DNA of 56,325 nucleotides from CAYGYG01 sp964354155 (GTDB lineage Bacteria; Hydrothermota; Tepidihabitantia; SM23-42; CAYGYG01): contig CAYGYG010000018.1 of assembly GCA_964354155.1 (NCBI GenBank), positions 1 to 56,325 on the forward strand. The letters are read 5' to 3'. Shown in pieces: positions 53,885 through 56,325 of the stretch; position 1 is the stretch's first letter; the number at the start of each line of letters is the position of its first letter. Under the pieces are notes generated by a model, which saw only the letters and a program-made list of their open reading frames with translations, ran no database searches and was not told the origin of the DNA. The position numbers were made by a program, and so were the translations under genes.

Positions 53885-54319
53885 ATGGCCGATCAAAAAA
53901 GCGCATATTTCCCCTCGAAACGCGACCTTAGACTGTGGCTACTCGTCTGGGGACTGATCATCCTGCTCACACTATTCGTGCTTTCTCAGGGCGCGTATCC
54001 AGTGTTCATTGTGATGCTCCTACTCATAGCTTTTGTTGGCTGGATATGGATGGGGACGGGTTACAGGATCGCCCAAGGTAAGTTGCTGATATCAAATGGA
54101 CCGTTCAGGTATGTCATTACCGCGTCAGAGATCAAGGAGATCAGAAGTACAAGCAACCCAGCTGCATCTCCTGCTAATTCCATCGACCGGCTGGAAATAG
54201 CGTACGGTCAATCCAAGAAGATGATGATATCACCCGCGGACAAGGCCAATTTTATCAAAACCATCAAGAGCGTTGCCCAACAGATCGCGCTGTCTGACGA
54301 TCTGAAGAAATTCGCTTGA
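53885..54319 (+). CDS. Membrane protein with bacterial PH-like domain
   Basis: 144 aa. Two transmembrane helices (about residues 18-34 and 40-57) are followed by a cytosolic beta-rich domain (YRIAQGKLLISNGPFRYVITASEIKEIRSTSNP...IDRLEIAYGQSKKMMISPAD) typical of small bacterial PH-domain proteins. AAGGAGG precedes ATG 53885. Function unknown. Probably co-transcribed with the lipoprotein gene downstream. Confidence 0.75.
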   Translation: MADQKSAYFPSKRDLRLWLLVWGLIILLTLFVLSQGAYPVFIVMLLLIAFVGWIWMGTGYRIAQGKLLISNGPFRYVITASEIKEIRSTSNPAASPANSIDRLEIAYGQSKKMMISPADKANFIKTIKSVAQQIALSDDLKKFA

Positions 54320-54362
54320 TTTGTCCTACGTTAGAAAAGTTAGTCTCCGTAAAGGAGGAACA

Positions 54363-54746
54363 ATGATTATGAAGAAGCGATTAGTCGGCATCGTTGCGCT
54401 GGCTTCTGTAACGCTGATGGTCTGCGGACCAAAGAGCGACAGTGATTTGACAGCAAAAGCCAAAGCGCAGGTCGAGTCTCTGGTTAGAGGTGATTTCGAC
54501 GTAGTATTCAGCAACTTTGACGACACGATGCAGGCCGCTCTGCCGTCAGACAAACTCAGGGGCGTCTGGGACGCTTTGATCGGACAAGTTGGAAACTTCA
54601 GCGAGCAGATGACTACGCGCACTGAGCAGCTCGACCAATACAAGGTGGTCCATGTAGTCTGTGAATTTGAGCGCGCGAAAATTGACATCAAGGTTGTTTT
54701 TGACAAGGCCGGCAAGATCGCAGGATTGTTCTTCTTGCCAGCGTAA
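54363..54746 (+). CDS. DUF3887-like lipoprotein
   Basis: 127 aa. MIMKKRLVGIVALASVTLMVCGPKS is a lipoprotein signal with Cys21 as the predicted lipidation site. The domain KAKAQVESLVRGDFDVVFSNFDDTMQAALPSDKLRGVWDALIGQVG fits DUF3887, a small cystatin-like fold often in lipoproteins. ATG 54363 follows AAAGGAGG; the open frame extending to 54321 has no ribosome site. Confidence 0.8.
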   Translation: MIMKKRLVGIVALASVTLMVCGPKSDSDLTAKAKAQVESLVRGDFDVVFSNFDDTMQAALPSDKLRGVWDALIGQVGNFSEQMTTRTEQLDQYKVVHVVCEFERAKIDIKVVFDKAGKIAGLFFLPA

Positions 54747-55042
54747 TCGGCAGTCACGGTACGGTCAAGGCACGACGCGGTAATCGTCTTTTGAACGCTC
54801 CTAACGCTAATAACGCACCAAACGTTCTATTATTGAAGAGTGAATATTTCCCCACAGCCCTACAGTCAGGCCGGGCGACGGATCATCAGTCCGCGTCCCT
54901 ACCTTTGCGTCATTAGTGCGTCAAAAAGTGATGTAAGCTGACAATCAACTGCGAATTTCGAGGGCTGACCCGGATTCGCCCTGAGGGGATTTGGCCCCAG
55001 ATGGACCCTGACCTCACACTGAGCCACGACCGCCGGTCGTCC
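54747..55042. other. Intergenic region without gene
   Basis: No ORF or RNA recognised. Near its right end is GGGGATTTGGCCCCAGATGG (54985-55004), similar to GGGGAATTTGACCCCAGATG at 53731. Confidence 0.5.
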
Positions 55043-55516
55043 TCACCATACCACATGGCTCAACATGTGATCCAACAGCAGAACACTGCAAGTGCCCGCG
55101 ACTATCATGCCGACCATGGCGTTACGGAAATTCTTGAGCCTCGTACGCCTCCTGTAGCCATCGACGAAACCGCGTTTGTAGCTTGGCGAACCTTCCGGGA
55201 TCCACTTCGGATCTCCTGGCATGCAGTATCCAAGACACGCCAGAGAACTGCCACCAACGGCCGAGCCGATTTTGACAGCCCGGATACTCAATGGTGCGAT
55301 GCTCCAGCCTATGCAACCCCCCGCCAGTGCTCCGCCGCAACCATTGAGTGCCCAGAAGATATCACACCGGCTACTTTTCCGTCCTTCAGCATAGCCTGCC
55401 CGATATTCGCTCATGACCGTATCCTGGAGGGCGGTATCCTCCAGCCCCGCTCCCTGCGCCGCGAGCACGGTGGCCGTCAGAATCATGCAAATCGCCATAA
55501 CGCTGCCTCGCTTCAT
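55043..55516 (-). CDS. Putative secreted or membrane protein, orphan gene pair member
   Basis: 157 aa. A signal peptide (MAICMILTATVLAAQGAG) is followed by EYRAGYAEGRKSSRC, a small-residue-rich hydrophobic segment (GCGGALAGGCIGWSI) and GSAVGGSSLACLGYCMPG, and a second hydrophobic helix near the end (NAMVGMIVAGTCSVLLLDHML). Glycine-zipper-like membrane association is likely. No family recognised. The start overlaps the upstream gene by 4 nt, so the two are coupled. Confidence 0.7.
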   Translation of the reverse strand: MKRGSVMAICMILTATVLAAQGAGLEDTALQDTVMSEYRAGYAEGRKSSRCDIFWALNGCGGALAGGCIGWSIAPLSIRAVKIGSAVGGSSLACLGYCMPGDPKWIPEGSPSYKRGFVDGYRRRTRLKNFRNAMVGMIVAGTCSVLLLDHMLSHVVW

Positions 55517-56181
55517 CTCAAATTGAACCCCACGATACCGCCTAAGACTGGAATCCCTGCGATGACTGCGACGCCTCCTACATCGTCGAGCTCGGCTTCA
55601 CTTGGTTCCAAGATCAACGCATACACGCCGACGGTAATCGCAGTGCCGATCGCGGTGCCAACGGTGGTTTTGAAAAACGACCCTTTCCCGCCGAATATCC
55701 TGCCGATGCCCCAGATGGCGGGTCCATCAACTGCGGGAATTACAGCAATGTTCGTAAGATAATAGGAGACCGAATCCTCGTCCTGCCAATCATCATGGAG
55801 TGCAAACCATGCGACCACCTCCACAAGAAGGGTCAGGGGCACACACAAAATCATCTGAGGAATCACCACTAGTGGCAGGCATTCACGATGAGGTACGTTC
55901 GGCCCGGAATCGCTTGCGCTCTCCGTGAACATGAGCGGGTGACCCAGGATGGTCGTCCTGGCGTCTTCTCTGAATGGACGGCTGCTGCGTGAGGTGCCTG
56001 CTTCGCGAATCCCGGAGCATGAGACCTCAAGAATCGCACCGGAAAGGGACGAGGGGGGCGTCTGGCCCGAGGCCATCAACGGCAGAAGCAGAGCGAGGGG
56101 TAATACAACGCGGGTTAGCCTACCAATAAGTAAGCGAGTGTCATGCCTCAGCCAAAACCGCACGCTGGCTCCTATCTCCAT
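55513..56181 (-). CDS. Putative membrane protein, orphan gene pair member
   Basis: 222 aa. The N terminus (VRFWLRHDTR, then a hydrophobic run LTRVVLPLALLLPLMASG) is signal-like. Two or three further hydrophobic segments follow: LVVIPQMILCVPLTLLVEVVAWF, FKTTVGTAIGTAITVGVYALI and VAVIAGIPVLGGIVGF. No known family. ATG 56181 lies 15 nt after a -10 box. Its 5' region exists a second time, in decayed form, at 53606-53710, so the family has been duplicated. Confidence 0.7.
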   Translation of the reverse strand: MEIGASVRFWLRHDTRLLIGRLTRVVLPLALLLPLMASGQTPPSSLSGAILEVSCSGIREAGTSRSSRPFREDARTTILGHPLMFTESASDSGPNVPHRECLPLVVIPQMILCVPLTLLVEVVAWFALHDDWQDEDSVSYYLTNIAVIPAVDGPAIWGIGRIFGGKGSFFKTTVGTAIGTAITVGVYALILEPSEAELDDVGGVAVIAGIPVLGGIVGFNLR

Positions 56182-56196
56182 GATACGCTCAGGCGC

Positions 56197-56225
56197 ATAA
56201 TACAGTACCTCCGGATGAAAAGCAA
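56197..56225 (-). promoter_or_regulatory. Promoter of the orphan gene pair
   Basis: The minus strand has TTGCTT (56220-56225), a 17-nt spacer and TATTAT (56197-56202). Confidence 0.5.
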
Positions 56226-56325
56226 GGGCTCGATTTCATTCGCACTTACAATTGAAGATTGAAGATTTGACCCCAAAGCTACCGAGAAGATCTGACACCA
56301 TCTTCAATGTTCCATACTATCCTGA

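Overview
The window looks like a chromosomal piece of a moderately GC-rich, Gram-negative-type bacterium, probably from an uncultivated lineage near the FCB group or the WOR-3/TA06-like candidate phyla. This placement is an inference. It rests on secreted proteins with FlgD/T9SS-like C-terminal modules, a DUF5916-type outer-membrane barrel, giant cyclase-ATPase-TPR proteins and a mix of leaderless and Shine-Dalgarno-led genes. The partial 23S rRNA gene at the left edge would settle the phylum by alignment.

Layout. 1-2716 (-) is a 23S rRNA gene without its 3' end. It has its own consensus promoter and no 16S gene or tRNA upstream, so it appears unlinked. 3066-13253 is housekeeping: DUF2007 protein, queA, a GNAT/YoaP-like protein, an ArsR-like regulator with a 50-aa basic protein, lipA, a sirtuin, a GH84 glycosidase, then yajC-def-fmt-rsmB and a saccharopine dehydrogenase-like gene. 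A composite inverted-repeat element (13392-13609) follows. 13666-17151 (-) is the first cyclase-ATPase-TPR giant. 17394-20656 is a GlmU-like uridylyltransferase, a LytR_C protein, rsfS and argS. 20787-21598 is a PTS IIA-like protein and a zinc ribbon protein. 21759-25903 (-) is recA-recX-alaS. 26184-27488 is a secreted protein interrupted by TGA.

27781-32550 is an envelope-type operon: ECF sigma factor, small ORF, zinc-finger anti-sigma factor, a membrane protein with a bactofilin-like segment, and a DUF5916-like barrel. 32969-35466 carries a secreted phosphoesterase with a CBM9-like tail and a HAD hydrolase. 35656-40546 holds a beta-propeller lipoprotein (-) divergent from a second cyclase-ATPase-TPR giant. 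40689-45150 has a cold shock gene with a structured leader, a GbsR-like regulator, a radical SAM protein and two cysteine-containing proteins of unclear function. 45318-46085 has a VOC protein and a thiamine-binding-like protein. 46131-49160 (-) is a nickel-uptake locus, nikR-cbiMN-cbiQ-cbiO, with two candidate NikR boxes. 49479-51951 encodes two secreted proteins. 52198-56181 is accessory: a PAS-GGDEF cyclase with AT-rich codon use, two small envelope proteins, and a pair of orphan genes whose 5' region is duplicated as a remnant 2.5 kb away.

A striking window-wide feature is the promoters. About twenty near-consensus TTGACA/TATAAT pairs can be read directly, mostly with a 16-nt spacer. In six cases the start codon lies 5-9 nt after the -10 box, which predicts leaderless mRNAs. 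No tRNA, CRISPR array, intact insertion sequence or replication origin was recognised.
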